Part shown: one piece after another, positions 27,180 through 35,426 of the stretch
Numbering within the stretch: the stretch's first letter is position 1
How the letters are laid out: every line of letters begins with the position of its first letter
DNA from: Terriglobia bacterium
GTDB lineage: Bacteria > Acidobacteriota > Terriglobia > Bryobacterales > Bryobacteraceae
NCBI GenBank assembly: GCA_021325235.1
Contig: JAJPHN010000009.1
Coordinates: 62,001-126,000 of the forward strand
Direction: 5' to 3'
Length of the DNA: 64,000 nt
Made by a program: the position numbers and the translations under genes
Notes under the pieces: model-generated
Databases searched by the model: none
What the model was told of the DNA's origin: nothing
The model's input: the letters and a program-made list of their open reading frames with translations, nothing else

Positions 27180-27977
27180 TTACGATGATAGCCACCATTC
27201 CGCTGCATGCGTCAGCGGCTCGCGGGGAGCTGCGACCGTCATCGTCTCCGGACGGCACACCCAACACAGCCAGCCCTCGCGCTCGAACTCGCATTCCGCG
27301 ACAAAACTCTGCGGCACCCGTTCCCGCGTGAAGCCGGTCACCAACAGCGTCCCGTTCCGCCGCGCCACGCGCTTCAGATCCCACGCCAGTGCTTCGAGTA
27401 TCGGCGCCGTCAGATTCGCCACCACCAGGTCCGCCGCCTCCCCCTGCACCGCATCCGCCGAACCGGTAAACAAAGGCGTGCTCACCTGCCGCCGCGCCGT
27501 CCCAATCGCCTGCTCATCGATGTCGCAGCTGAAGACCTCGCGCGCGCCCAGCAGCCGCGCAGCCGCCCCCAGAATGCCGGATCCGCAGCCCACATCCAGC
27601 ACCACGTCACCCGCCTTCAGATAGCGCTCCATCGCCTCGAGACAAAGCTGCGTGGTCTCGTGCCGCCCGGTTCCAAACGCCGCACCCGTCTCCAGTGGCA
27701 GCAGAACCCTCCCCGCCGGCGCCTCGCCACGAAACGAAGCCGGTACAATCAGCAAACGCCTTCCAACCGGAATCGGCTCCCAATCGGCGTCATCGCTCGC
27801 GACAACCTTAGCTTCTCCGCCGAATTCTCCGCCCAGATACGCCAGTTCGGCAGGCGTTCGGTCGTCCGCGAAATACGCACGCAGCCCCTGGTCATCTTCC
27901 AGCAGGCCCGCCGTGCCCGCCTCCCACAGCGATGCAATCAGCGTGTCATCATAACGCCGGAAAAGCAGCGACCACAA
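27180..27977 (-). CDS. prmA: Ribosomal protein L11 methyltransferase
   Basis: A 265-residue SAM-dependent methyltransferase that trimethylates lysines of ribosomal protein L11. The PrmA signature GAAFGTGRHETTQLCL precedes the SAM-binding motif DVGCGSGILG, and VVANLTAPILEAL is the NPPY-equivalent region. It is slightly shorter than the enteric enzyme at the N-terminus. The gene is upstream of the molybdopterin oxidoreductase on the same strand, 4 bp apart, which is probably a chance operon. Its start is only 30 bp from the divergent M61 peptidase start, leaving little room for two promoters. Confidence 0.9.
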   Translation of the reverse strand: MWSLLFRRYDDTLIASLWEAGTAGLLEDDQGLRAYFADDRTPAELAYLGGEFGGEAKVVASDDADWEPIPVGRRLLIVPASFRGEAPAGRVLLPLETGAAFGTGRHETTQLCLEAMERYLKAGDVVLDVGCGSGILGAAARLLGAREVFSCDIDEQAIGTARRQVSTPLFTGSADAVQGEAADLVVANLTAPILEALAWDLKRVARRNGTLLVTGFTRERVPQSFVAECEFEREGWLCWVCRPETMTVAAPREPLTHAAEWWLSS

Positions 27978-28007
27978 GGCTTCAGTTTACTGTCACTATC
28001 CTGTAAG

Positions 28008-29888
28008 TTGAAGTTCTTTCCCGTCTTCTTCACCGCTTTCGCCGCTCTGGCAAGCGCCGCCGCACCCATCCGCCTGCAGCTCGATCTACGCGACGCACCG
28101 CGCAAAATCCTTCACGCCGAAATGAGCATACCGGTTCATCCCGGCCCCCTCACGCTGCTCTATCCGCAATGGATTCCGGGCGAGCACTCGCCCACCGGTC
28201 CCATCGACAACGCCGCCGGTCTCGTCATCTCAGCCGGTTCCCAGACACTCGCCTGGCGTCGCGACGACGTGAACATGTTCGCCATCCACGTCACCGTCCC
28301 GCCCGGCACCACCGAACTGAAAGCAAAGCTCGATTTTCTCGCCACCGCCGCTCCCTCGGGCTTTTCCGCAGGCGCCTCCACCGGACCCAACCTCGCCATC
28401 GTCAGCTGGAACGAAGTGGTCTTGTACCCGCAGGGCGAGCCCCCCGCCCAAATCCTCGTCCAGCCCTCTGTCCATCTCCCCGAAGGCTGGAAATACGGCA
28501 CCGCACTCACCCCATCCTCTGAATCGGCCGCCCTCGTCGACTTTCAGACCGTCCCCCTCGACATGCTGATCGACTCCCCCGTGCTCGCCGGCCGCTTTTT
28601 CAAAGAAATTCCGCTCGCTCCCGAAATCACACCGAAGCACTTCGTCGATCTCGCCGCCGATGGTCCCGAAGACCTAAACATCTCCGCCGAGCGCATCGAC
28701 GCCTGGAGCAATCTCGTGCGCGAAACCGGAGCCCTCTACCGCTCACGGCATTACAACAGCTACCACTTCCTCGTCACCCTCAGCGACAGCGTCGCGCACT
28801 TTGGCCTCGAGCATCATCAATCAAGCGACGACCGCGTCGAAGCCCGAGGTTTTGTCGACGACGATGCCGCCATGCTCAACGGCGATCTTCTCCCGCACGA
28901 ATTCACCCACTCCTGGAACGGCAAATATCGCCGTCCCGCCGGACTCGCCACCGGCAACTACAGCGACCCCATGAAAGGCGATCTGCTCTGGGTCTATGAG
29001 GGGCTCACGCAATATCTCGGCGATGTGCTCGCCGCCCGCAGCGGCATCTGGACCGCCGACCAGTACCGCGCCTATCTCGCCGCCTCCGCCGCTGAAATGG
29101 ATCATCGCCCCGGCCGCACCTGGCGCGATCTGGAAGATACCGCCGTCGCCGCGCAGATTCTCTATTCCACCAGCCAGCAGTGGGACAACTGGCGCCGCTC
29201 CGTCGATTACTACCCGGAAGGCGAGCTCATCTGGCTTGATGCCGACACGACCATTCGCAAGCTCACCCACGACAAAAAATCGCTCAACGATTTCTGTGCC
29301 GTTTTTCTCGGACTCGGCGGCAACACCCAGCCCGAAGTCGTCCCCTACACCTTCGATCAGCTCGTCGCCACTCTCAACTCCGTCACGCCTTACGACTGGG
29401 CCGGCTTCCTGCGCGAGCGCGTCACTTCCAAATCGCCCCACGCGCCTCTCGGCGGAATCACCGCCGCCGGTTACCACATCGAGTATCAGCCGGAGCCAAA
29501 CGAGTACACCCGCGCCGAAGAGAGCCACGATCGCGGCGTCAACGCCTGGTATTCGCTCGGCTTCCGCGCCACCGACAACGTCATCGACGACGTACTCGTC
29601 GGCTCCCCGGCTTACAACGCCGGCCTCGGACCCGAAATGCGCATCGTCGCCGTCAACGGCCGCCGCGCCAGCGACGAACTTTTGAAGCGTGCGATTCGCG
29701 ATACCAAAGCAAACGGTCCCGCAGTCGAGCTCATCCTCGAAAACAACGGCTTCTTCAAAACCGTGAAAATCGATTACCAGGGCGGCGAGCGCTATCCGCA
29801 CCTGGTTCGCGATAAAAACCAGCCGGATCTGCTGGAACAGATCCTGAAACCGCTCGCCCGCCACGAAACCCGCGCCAGCCTCGAATAG
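28008..29888 (+). CDS. M61 family (glycyl aminopeptidase-type) metallopeptidase with PDZ domain
   Basis: A 626-residue secreted peptidase. The start is a TTG at 28008, giving a signal peptide (FFPVFFTAFAALASAAA); a longer frame upstream is only antisense to prmA. The N-terminal beta domain (IPVHPGPLTLLYPQWIPGEH) is typical of M61. The zinc motif is H297-E-F-T-H301 in LLPHEFTHSWNGK, and the third ligand is Glu331 in WVYEGLTQYLG. A PDZ domain at about 520-600 (VLVGSPAYNAGLGPEMRIVAV) ends the protein. It probably trims peptides in the periplasm. The next gene follows after 33 bp on the same strand. Confidence 0.9.
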   Translation: MKFFPVFFTAFAALASAAAPIRLQLDLRDAPRKILHAEMSIPVHPGPLTLLYPQWIPGEHSPTGPIDNAAGLVISAGSQTLAWRRDDVNMFAIHVTVPPGTTELKAKLDFLATAAPSGFSAGASTGPNLAIVSWNEVVLYPQGEPPAQILVQPSVHLPEGWKYGTALTPSSESAALVDFQTVPLDMLIDSPVLAGRFFKEIPLAPEITPKHFVDLAADGPEDLNISAERIDAWSNLVRETGALYRSRHYNSYHFLVTLSDSVAHFGLEHHQSSDDRVEARGFVDDDAAMLNGDLLPHEFTHSWNGKYRRPAGLATGNYSDPMKGDLLWVYEGLTQYLGDVLAARSGIWTADQYRAYLAASAAEMDHRPGRTWRDLEDTAVAAQILYSTSQQWDNWRRSVDYYPEGELIWLDADTTIRKLTHDKKSLNDFCAVFLGLGGNTQPEVVPYTFDQLVATLNSVTPYDWAGFLRERVTSKSPHAPLGGITAAGYHIEYQPEPNEYTRAEESHDRGVNAWYSLGFRATDNVIDDVLVGSPAYNAGLGPEMRIVAVNGRRASDELLKRAIRDTKANGPAVELILENNGFFKTVKIDYQGGERYPHLVRDKNQPDLLEQILKPLARHETRASLE

Positions 29889-29921
29889 CGCGAGGCGCTC
29901 AGCCCGTTACTCTGGTCTCAA

Positions 29922-30809
29922 ATGGAGTTTTTGACGATCGACACTTGGCCGCCCGCATCGCTGACCGATTACCGGCCGCAGCTCGAAACCGGCAACGTTC
30001 TCTATTTCCCAACAACTCCCTTTTCATTCCCGGCCGAATCCCAGGATTTCCTGCGCAGCCTCGATTTCGCCGGCAAAGCGATTCACAAGAACATCGCCTA
30101 TCGTCCGGCCAGCGACCGCGTCACCGGCTTCGAAGGCACACCCGAGCAGCAACAGCATCTCCTCGCCGTCATGCGCGACTACTCGCGCACCGTCATCGCC
30201 TTCACCGCTTCTCTCCTGCCCGAATATGCCGCCGCCTGGAAGCTCGACTACGCCAGCTTCCGTCCCCTCGAAGAGAGCAGCCGCGACTTGCCCGTCAACA
30301 AGCGCAACGATCTCCTGCACACCGACGCTTTCCCATCACGCCCCACCCACGGCGATCTCATTCTGCGCGTCTTCACCAACATCCATCCTTCCAAGACTCG
30401 CAACTGGATCACCACCGATCCCTTCCCCGCTCTGGCCGAGAAATACGCACGCGCCGCCGGCCTCGACCGCATCGCCGCCAATACCTGGAGCGAACCGGCC
30501 GCCCGCGTTCTTCATTCCATTGGTCTCCCGGTCGTGCCGCGGTCGCCCTACGACCGCTTCATGCTTCACTTCCACGAGTACCTGAAGCGCAACACCGATT
30601 TTCAGCAGAACTGTCCCAAGTACCGCTTCGACTTCCCGCCCGGTTCCACCTGGCTCACCTTTACCGATGTCCTGCCGCACTCCGTCCACTCCGGCCAGCA
30701 TGCCCTGGAGCAGACCTTCATCATCTCGAAGAGCTCTCTGTCGCGCGCCGAAAATGCCCCAGTGCGCATCCTCGAGCGCCTCTACGGCAAACCCCTGGTC
30801 GCCGCCTGA
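29922..30809 (+). CDS. kdoO: Probable Kdo hydroxylase (Fe(II)/2-oxoglutarate dioxygenase)
   Basis: A 295-residue protein resembling the Kdo hydroxylase family, which converts Kdo of the LPS inner core to Ko. The characteristic stretch is NDLLHTDAFPSRPTHGD (about 130-146) with the iron-binding HxD in HTD, followed by LRVFTNIHPSKTRNW; the distal His is probably in HSVHSGQHALEQTF near 255. No signal peptide is present, as expected for an enzyme acting at the inner face of the membrane. It starts 33 bp after the M61 gene. The assignment rests on the recalled family signature. A generic 2OG oxygenase is the alternative. Confidence 0.72.
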   Translation: MEFLTIDTWPPASLTDYRPQLETGNVLYFPTTPFSFPAESQDFLRSLDFAGKAIHKNIAYRPASDRVTGFEGTPEQQQHLLAVMRDYSRTVIAFTASLLPEYAAAWKLDYASFRPLEESSRDLPVNKRNDLLHTDAFPSRPTHGDLILRVFTNIHPSKTRNWITTDPFPALAEKYARAAGLDRIAANTWSEPAARVLHSIGLPVVPRSPYDRFMLHFHEYLKRNTDFQQNCPKYRFDFPPGSTWLTFTDVLPHSVHSGQHALEQTFIISKSSLSRAENAPVRILERLYGKPLVAA

Positions 30810-30827
30810 ACCGCGCCGAAGTGGCGT

Positions 30828-31664
30828 TTAGCGCGTCGGTGCCGGCCCGCCCAGTGCGATTCCCGCGCGCTCCGTAGCCACGCCTTTGCCCTTCTCCGCA
30901 CCCTTCACTGCCACCTTCGGCGTCGTCGACGGGTCACCATACAGCACGATCACCGAAATCCGCCGGTTCGACGGATCCTCCGGATTTTGCGCATTGCGCA
31001 GGCTCTGGTCGGCGTACCCGCGCACCTGCTTGATCTGATCAGCCCGAATCCCGTGCTCCTGCATCAGTTTGCGCGCCTCGTTCGCCCGGTCGGTCGAGAG
31101 CTCCCAGTTGCTGTAGCCCTTCGCTCCAGCATAAGGAACCGCATCCGTATGGCCTTCGATCACAACCGCGTTCGGCAACGATCCAAGTTGTGACCCGAGC
31201 ACTCCCACCGCTTCAACCCCCAGTTCGGTCGGTTTCGCGCTCCCCGATTCAAAGAAAACGCCCTTGGAATTCTCCACCAGCTCAATACGCAGACCTTCGC
31301 CCGTGATCGTCATCGTGATCTGGTCTTTCAGCTTCTCGATCGCCGGCAGCGATTTGAACGCCTGCTCCAGCTTGGCCTTCAAATTCCGCATATCGTCGAT
31401 GGAAAGGAACATCGACTTCCCCGAACCGGTCAGCCCGCCGCTCCCCACCTCGTGCTTCTTGCCTTGCGGATCCAGAAAGTAGGCCGCAATCGATTGCTTG
31501 ACCTGTTCGCTGCTCGCCATCAGCCACAGAACGATGAACAGCGCCATCATGGCCGTCACGAAGTCTGCATAGGCCACTTTCCACGCGCCGCCGTGATGTC
31601 CGGCATGGTGAGCCGCCTTCTTCTTGATAATGATGATCGGTTGAGCGGATGACGATTGTGGCAA
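30828..31664 (-). CDS. motB: MotB-type stator/OmpA-like peptidoglycan-binding protein
   Basis: A 278-residue protein. The N-terminal basic segment (IIIIKKKAAHHAGHHGGAWK) and single membrane helix YADFVTAMMALFIVLWLMA carry the proton-binding Asp34 expected of MotB. The C-terminal OmpA/MotB domain has IEGHTDAVPY, NWELSTDRANEARKLM and RGYADQSLR. MotB anchors the flagellar stator to peptidoglycan and needs MotA. No motA or other flagellar gene is in the window, so it could pair with a distant MotA. The start is a TTG at 31664; no ATG exists upstream of the helix. The 3' end is convergent with kdoO. Confidence 0.85.
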   Translation of the reverse strand: MPQSSSAQPIIIIKKKAAHHAGHHGGAWKVAYADFVTAMMALFIVLWLMASSEQVKQSIAAYFLDPQGKKHEVGSGGLTGSGKSMFLSIDDMRNLKAKLEQAFKSLPAIEKLKDQITMTITGEGLRIELVENSKGVFFESGSAKPTELGVEAVGVLGSQLGSLPNAVVIEGHTDAVPYAGAKGYSNWELSTDRANEARKLMQEHGIRADQIKQVRGYADQSLRNAQNPEDPSNRRISVIVLYGDPSTTPKVAVKGAEKGKGVATERAGIALGGPAPTR

Positions 31665-31817
31665 GCGATTCTTATTCCCTGCGAATCCATCGGCAGTCCC
31701 TCGCCCGGACTTTAGCCCCGGCGCAGCTTACCGACCCGCCCGTTACGCACCCACACCCCCGCTTAACCGAACCGCGACCAAACCGAGCCGCGACGAAAAG
31801 GAGCGGTCCCCAACCAC

Positions 31818-32441
31818 CTAATACTTCCGCATCACCGCCAGCACCCGCCCCTGAATCTGCAAATTCGCCGGATCCACATAAATCGGCGCCATGCTCGCAT
31901 TGGCCGGCTGCAGCCGCACCCGCCCGTCGGCTTCCAGATAGTAGCGCTTCAGCGTCGCTTCCGTGTTGTCCACCAGCGCCACCACGATTTCCCCATTCCG
32001 CACGCTGTTAGTCTTCTCCACCAGCACGTAATCGCCGCTGCAGATGTGGTCCTCGATCATGGAATCGCCCCGCACCTCCAGCGCGAACGTGTTCCCATCC
32101 GCGGCAAAATCCGAGAAGTGCAGCACCTCCGGGTTCGGAATCGCCTCCACCGGCGCACCCGCGGCAATCCGGCCCAACAGCGGAACGCTCGGCGCCGCAC
32201 TGATTCGCTCCGGCGATTGCTCCCGGAAAAATCTGTCGCTCACTTCCAGCGAGCGGCTATGGTTGTAGTTGCGCTTAAGATACTGCTTCGTCTCGAGCGC
32301 CTGAATGTGCTTGTGCACCGTCGCAAGCGATGCCAGGCCCAGCCCCGAGGCGATCTCCTCGTAGCTCGGGCTGTAGCCGTGCTGGCGGATGAACCCGGCC
32401 AGAAAGTCCATCAGCTCTTTCTGCCTTCGTGTAAGCGCCAT
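31818..32441 (-). CDS. lexA: LexA repressor
   Basis: A 207-residue SOS repressor. The winged helix-turn-helix is at the N-terminus (YSPSYEEIASGLGLASLATVHKHI). The self-cleavage site is Ala94-Gly95 in GRIAAGAP; the catalytic dyad is Ser127 in RGDSMIEDHI and Lys165 in EATLKRYY. The ATG follows GGAGG at a good distance. It is divergent from a response regulator with 149 bp between them. I could not identify a LexA operator with confidence. Confidence 0.95.
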   Translation of the reverse strand: MALTRRQKELMDFLAGFIRQHGYSPSYEEIASGLGLASLATVHKHIQALETKQYLKRNYNHSRSLEVSDRFFREQSPERISAAPSVPLLGRIAAGAPVEAIPNPEVLHFSDFAADGNTFALEVRGDSMIEDHICSGDYVLVEKTNSVRNGEIVVALVDNTEATLKRYYLEADGRVRLQPANASMAPIYVDPANLQIQGRVLAVMRKY

Positions 32442-32590
32442 GCTTCCTCCCTATCTGTAAGTTTTGGCGAATAAACAACGAAAGTCAACCGCTGAGGCCA
32501 AAGTGGCCGGGAAAAAAACGAAAACTGCCCGCTAACCGGACATCTTTACGAGATACTCCGCAAACGGTGTTGTCTATAAGACGTTAGAGC
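32442..32590. promoter_or_regulatory. Divergent promoter region, lexA / response regulator
   Basis: 149 bp between divergent starts. On the minus strand a TTGACT box (32483-32488) lies 17 bases before a weak AAAACT, a possible lexA promoter. On the plus strand TATAAG occurs about 15 bases before the response-regulator ATG. A LexA box is expected here, but none was recognised. Confidence 0.35.
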
Positions 32591-33025
32591 ATGACTGACA
32601 AAGTCGTACTTTACGTCGAGGACGAGGACGCGGCCTGGATGTTGTTCGAGTCCGCGGTCAAGAGCGCCCGTCTGCCCATCCACCTCTATCGGGCCTCGGA
32701 TGGCGAAGAGGCACTCTCCTTCCTTCGCTCCACCCGCAACGGCAACGATAGCCTTCGACCCGATCTGCTCATCCTCGATCTCGGCCTTCCTCGTAAGGAC
32801 GGCTGGGAGCTGCTCAACGAGATCCGCGCTGATCCACAGCTCAATAACATCCCGATCGTCGTTTTCACCTCGTCCGCCATGCCCGGTGACATGCGCCGAA
32901 CCATGGAACTCGGCGCACACGCCTACGTCACCAAGCCCTTCACCTACGACGATTTCCTCAAAGCCGTCGATATCGTCTGTTCGTACCTGCCGCCAGGCGC
33001 GAAAGCGGCCAAAAACCAGCCCTAA
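32591..33025 (+). CDS. Single-domain response regulator (CheY/Rcp1-like)
   Basis: A 144-residue receiver domain with no output domain. The acidic pocket is Glu10-Asp11 (YVEDEDA), the phospho-acceptor is Asp63 in LLILDLGLPRKDG, the switch Thr/Ser is in VVFTSSA and Lys115 is in YVTKPF. The insertion RKDGWELL and the overall spacing match the phytochrome-associated (Rcp1) style of receivers. No histidine kinase is adjacent. The 3' end overlaps the convergent FmdB gene by 4 bp. Confidence 0.9.
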   Translation: MTDKVVLYVEDEDAAWMLFESAVKSARLPIHLYRASDGEEALSFLRSTRNGNDSLRPDLLILDLGLPRKDGWELLNEIRADPQLNNIPIVVFTSSAMPGDMRRTMELGAHAYVTKPFTYDDFLKAVDIVCSYLPPGAKAAKNQP

Positions 33026-33270
33026 TTGAAGTTCATTCTGCAGGCTCCGCTGCCGCAGAAGTCCGATCCGCACATCCCGCTGCCGCATCCGGCTTCCGCT
33101 TGCGAGGCCCCCGTTTTTCCCCCCGCATGGGCCGCAAAGGTGGAATATTCGGTCGTCAGATGATCGGTCCCGCACGCCGGACACCGCACGCCATCTGCCT
33201 CTGAAGCCCGCCGCACCAGTTGTTCGAAGCGCTTGCCGCAATCGTCACACGAGTATTCGAAGATCGGCAT
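33022..33270 (-). CDS. FmdB-family zinc ribbon protein
   Basis: An 82-residue protein with the family start MPIFEYSCDDCGKRFEQLV and two CxxC pairs (CDDC at about 8-11 and CPAC at about 30-33) that bind zinc. The C-terminus is Gly/Cys-rich (GCGSGMCGSDFCGSGAC), which may add a further metal site. Members are regulatory or assembly proteins of unclear role. It starts at ATG 33270. Confidence 0.85.
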   Translation of the reverse strand: MPIFEYSCDDCGKRFEQLVRRASEADGVRCPACGTDHLTTEYSTFAAHAGGKTGASQAEAGCGSGMCGSDFCGSGACRMNFN

Positions 33271-33509
33271 GCCTTCAACTTATCAGAAATACTGCAGCGC
33301 TGGCCAAAAACGGCCTTCCGAATGCTCGGCTCACCTCGCTGCTTGCGCATTATCCAAAAGGTAAATCTCGATCGATCGAAGGTTTTAGTACTTGTTCTCG
33401 GCCACCCAGACCGGGCATCGGAAAATCCGTATAGCGTACAGACAGTACTTTCCTCTGGCAAGAAAAGTGATCCATGCTAGGCCAGTAGTAATCCTTTTCG
33501 AGGAGAAAC
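33271..33509. promoter_or_regulatory. Divergent intergenic region, fmdB-like / PEP-CTERM gene
   Basis: 239 bp without a gene. A strong ribosome site (GAGGAGAAAC) lies just before the PEP-CTERM ATG at 33510. The rest is AT-richer than its surroundings. I see no clear promoter pair or conserved structure. Confidence 0.35.
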
Positions 33510-34106
33510 ATGACTGTAACGAAATATTCCCTGATCGGCGCTTTACTGTGCGCCGGCTCCCTGGTGGCGGCCCCGATCTGCCCCACCACGTCTAACAACG
33601 ACACCGGCACCAATCCCACCGGCTGCTCTGTCCTGATCAGTCTCACCGGTCCAACTTCCGGCACGATTACCACCACTGGAATCGGACCGTACGACGGCAG
33701 CGAAGACGTCACAGTAGGCGTGACCAACAACTCCAAGGCTGCCATTTCCAGCTTCTCGCTCACTTCGACCTCTTCGGATGCCTTCGGCTTCGACTTAGAT
33801 GGAATCCAGACCTTTACCGCAACCAACGGCGTGGCGATCGGACATGGCGGCGCCACCGGTTATGAAGGCCCGGATAATACGTTTAATACGTCCGGTGTTG
33901 TCAGCGGTAACGGCACCCTGGTGATCAACTTCAACACTCCCTTGGCGGTCGGCGCTTCCGACTACTTCAGCCTCGAAGGCACGCCGTCCATCGGTGGCGG
34001 AATCGTCGTCGGCGGCGCAGCTCCGGAGCCCGGCTCCATCGCTCTCCTTGGCAGTGGACTCTTCGGTCTGGGCGCTCTCGCTCTGCGCCGTCGTCGCCGC
34101 AGCTAA
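33510..34106 (+). CDS. PEP-CTERM sorting-signal secreted protein
   Basis: A 198-residue exported protein. The signal peptide is YSLIGALLCAGSLVAAP; the body is a Thr/Ser/Gly-rich beta domain. The C-terminus is a textbook PEP-CTERM tail: APEPGSIALLGSGLFGLG followed by ALALRRRRRS, i.e. PEP motif, membrane helix and Arg cluster. Such proteins are processed by exosortase and often belong to exopolysaccharide matrices. No exosortase gene is in this window. The gene is monocistronic, with a strong ribosome site upstream and a perfect terminator downstream. Confidence 0.93.
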   Translation: MTVTKYSLIGALLCAGSLVAAPICPTTSNNDTGTNPTGCSVLISLTGPTSGTITTTGIGPYDGSEDVTVGVTNNSKAAISSFSLTSTSSDAFGFDLDGIQTFTATNGVAIGHGGATGYEGPDNTFNTSGVVSGNGTLVINFNTPLAVGASDYFSLEGTPSIGGGIVVGGAAPEPGSIALLGSGLFGLGALALRRRRRS

Positions 34107-34132
34107 CCATCAACTAACCTTCAACCGAAACC

Positions 34133-34160
34133 GGCCTCCTGAACTCTCAGGAGGCCTTTT
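34133..34160 (+). terminator. Rho-independent terminator of the PEP-CTERM gene
   Basis: A perfect 10-bp stem (GGCCTCCTGA / TCAGGAGGCC) around the loop ACTC is followed directly by TTTT. It lies 27 bases after the PEP-CTERM stop. Confidence 0.92.
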
Positions 34161-34259
34161 CGCTTTCTGTCACCCTCCGCCTCACCGCTGGTCCCCTAAG
34201 TACCGGGTTGCAAACGACATAGCAACCGGGCTATCGTTTTAGAGTCTGCAGGAGGCGGC

Positions 34260-35114
34260 ATGGCGGCTACTGTTTGGAAAGGCTACATCACCTTCGGACT
34301 GATCACCATCCCGGTCCGGCTGTTCGCAGCAGCACGCACCGAACGCGTCAGTTTCAACCAGCTGCACGGCGAATGCGGCAGCCGCATCAAGCAGCAAACC
34401 TTCTGCCCGCGCTGCGAACGCACCGTCGAGCGCAGCGAACTCGTCAAGGGTTACGAGGTCGAAAAAGACCGCTACGTCGTGGTCAGCGACGAAGACATCA
34501 AAGCCGTCGCCCCGCCCTCCAGCGACAACATGGAGATCCTCGAATTCGTCAAGGCTGAGACCATCGATCCCATCTATTTCGACGCCTCCTACTTCATGGT
34601 TCCCGAAGAGGCCGGCAAGAAAGCCTATCATCTGCTGCTTGAAACCATGCGCAAATCCGGCTATAGCGCCATCGCGAAAATCGCCATGCACCAGCGCGAG
34701 TTCACCGTCGTGATTCGCCCGCACGCCGACGGTCTTCTGCTGCATACGATGTTCTACCCGGAAGAAGTGCGCGAGGTCCCCGAATTCCGGCAGGATTCAA
34801 GCGTCACCGTCAAGCCGCAGGAAGTGGCTCTGGCGGAAAAGCTGGTCGAGGGTCTCGCCACCGACTTCGACGCCTCCAAATACACCGACGAGTATCAGGG
34901 CCGCCTCAAGCAGATGATCGAAGCCAAGCGCGAAGGCCAGCAGGTCGAAGAGAGTGCACCCAAAAAGCGCGCTCCCGTGATCGATCTGATGCAGGCGCTC
35001 CAGAAGAGCCTCGGCGAACTACCCAGGAAGCCCGCCGCAACCGTCGCCGCTGTACCGGAGCCCGCCTCGAAACCCGTTGCTCAGCCCAAACGCCGCCGCG
35101 CCGCCGGCGGCTAA
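34260..35114 (+). CDS. ku: Non-homologous end joining protein Ku
   Basis: A 284-residue bacterial Ku. The N-terminus WKGYITFGLITIPVRLFAAA is diagnostic, and LHGECGSRIKQQTFCPRCER carries the extra Cys pair often seen. The core ring region includes KGYEVEKDRYVVVSDEDI and FDASYFMVPEE. The C-terminal tail is Ala/Pro/Lys-rich (PKRRRAAGG), as in Ku proteins that recruit LigD or bind DNA. The ATG follows GCAGGAGG. Ku homodimers bind broken DNA ends. No ligD is within the window. Confidence 0.95.
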   Translation: MAATVWKGYITFGLITIPVRLFAAARTERVSFNQLHGECGSRIKQQTFCPRCERTVERSELVKGYEVEKDRYVVVSDEDIKAVAPPSSDNMEILEFVKAETIDPIYFDASYFMVPEEAGKKAYHLLLETMRKSGYSAIAKIAMHQREFTVVIRPHADGLLLHTMFYPEEVREVPEFRQDSSVTVKPQEVALAEKLVEGLATDFDASKYTDEYQGRLKQMIEAKREGQQVEESAPKKRAPVIDLMQALQKSLGELPRKPAATVAAVPEPASKPVAQPKRRRAAGG

Positions 35115-35426
35115 ACCCTTTTCGGCCTCACCATCGCCTGCGGCCCGACCCCAGGCCACAGGATTTTCGAGCGAAGCGCCGAGTGCGCAGAAACTTCATC
35201 TCGGGGCAGTCCTGATCACAGGAACGTTATAAGTTGGGCCTGGCTTCCAAGACTCGCCTTATTCGGACGGCGGCCGCACCGTTGCAATCAGTTAGAAAAT
35301 CGTGAAGGCCAGGTCCCGTTTTCGGACACCTGACCCCGAAAATCAACCACAGGCTGACCTTACGGTGCAATAGAATCAAGCACCTACTGCAGGAAGCCAA
35401 CGTGCATCCAAAGCGCAGGAAACCAC
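35115..35426. other. Intergenic region, ku to permease pseudogene
   Basis: 312 bp with no credible gene. It holds a palindromic element at 35310-35332 and a pair of complementary GTTTTCGG/CCGAAAAT segments around 35318-35342. A weak ribosome site precedes the pseudogene at 35427. It marks the left edge of a rearranged patch. Confidence 0.5.
35310..35332. repeat. Imperfect palindrome, REP-like candidate
   Basis: A 23-base imperfect palindrome with arms CAGGTC and CACCTG around CCGTTTTCGG. The next bases (CCCCGAAAAT) repeat the complement of the centre, allowing alternative stems. The pattern resembles palindromic repeats dispersed in intergenic DNA and mobilised by REP-associated transposases, but only one copy is seen here. 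Confidence 0.35.

Noticed and set aside
27207-28007. N-terminal extension of the M61 peptidase frame
   Set aside because: The extension is antisense to prmA and Arg/Gln-rich; the signal peptide begins at the TTG at 28008.
28821-29864. A 347-codon minus-strand frame with Gly/Ala/Val-rich sequence
   Set aside because: Antisense to the M61 peptidase, whose HExxH, third Glu ligand and PDZ domain are intact.
33455-33480. TGGCAAG-like element resembling a sigma-54 promoter before the PEP-CTERM gene
   Set aside because: The required GC element at -12 (TTGCA/T) is absent at the proper spacing.
34260-35114. A Ku-LigD repair island
   Set aside because: Ku is clear, but no ligase, polymerase or nuclease domain gene is adjacent.
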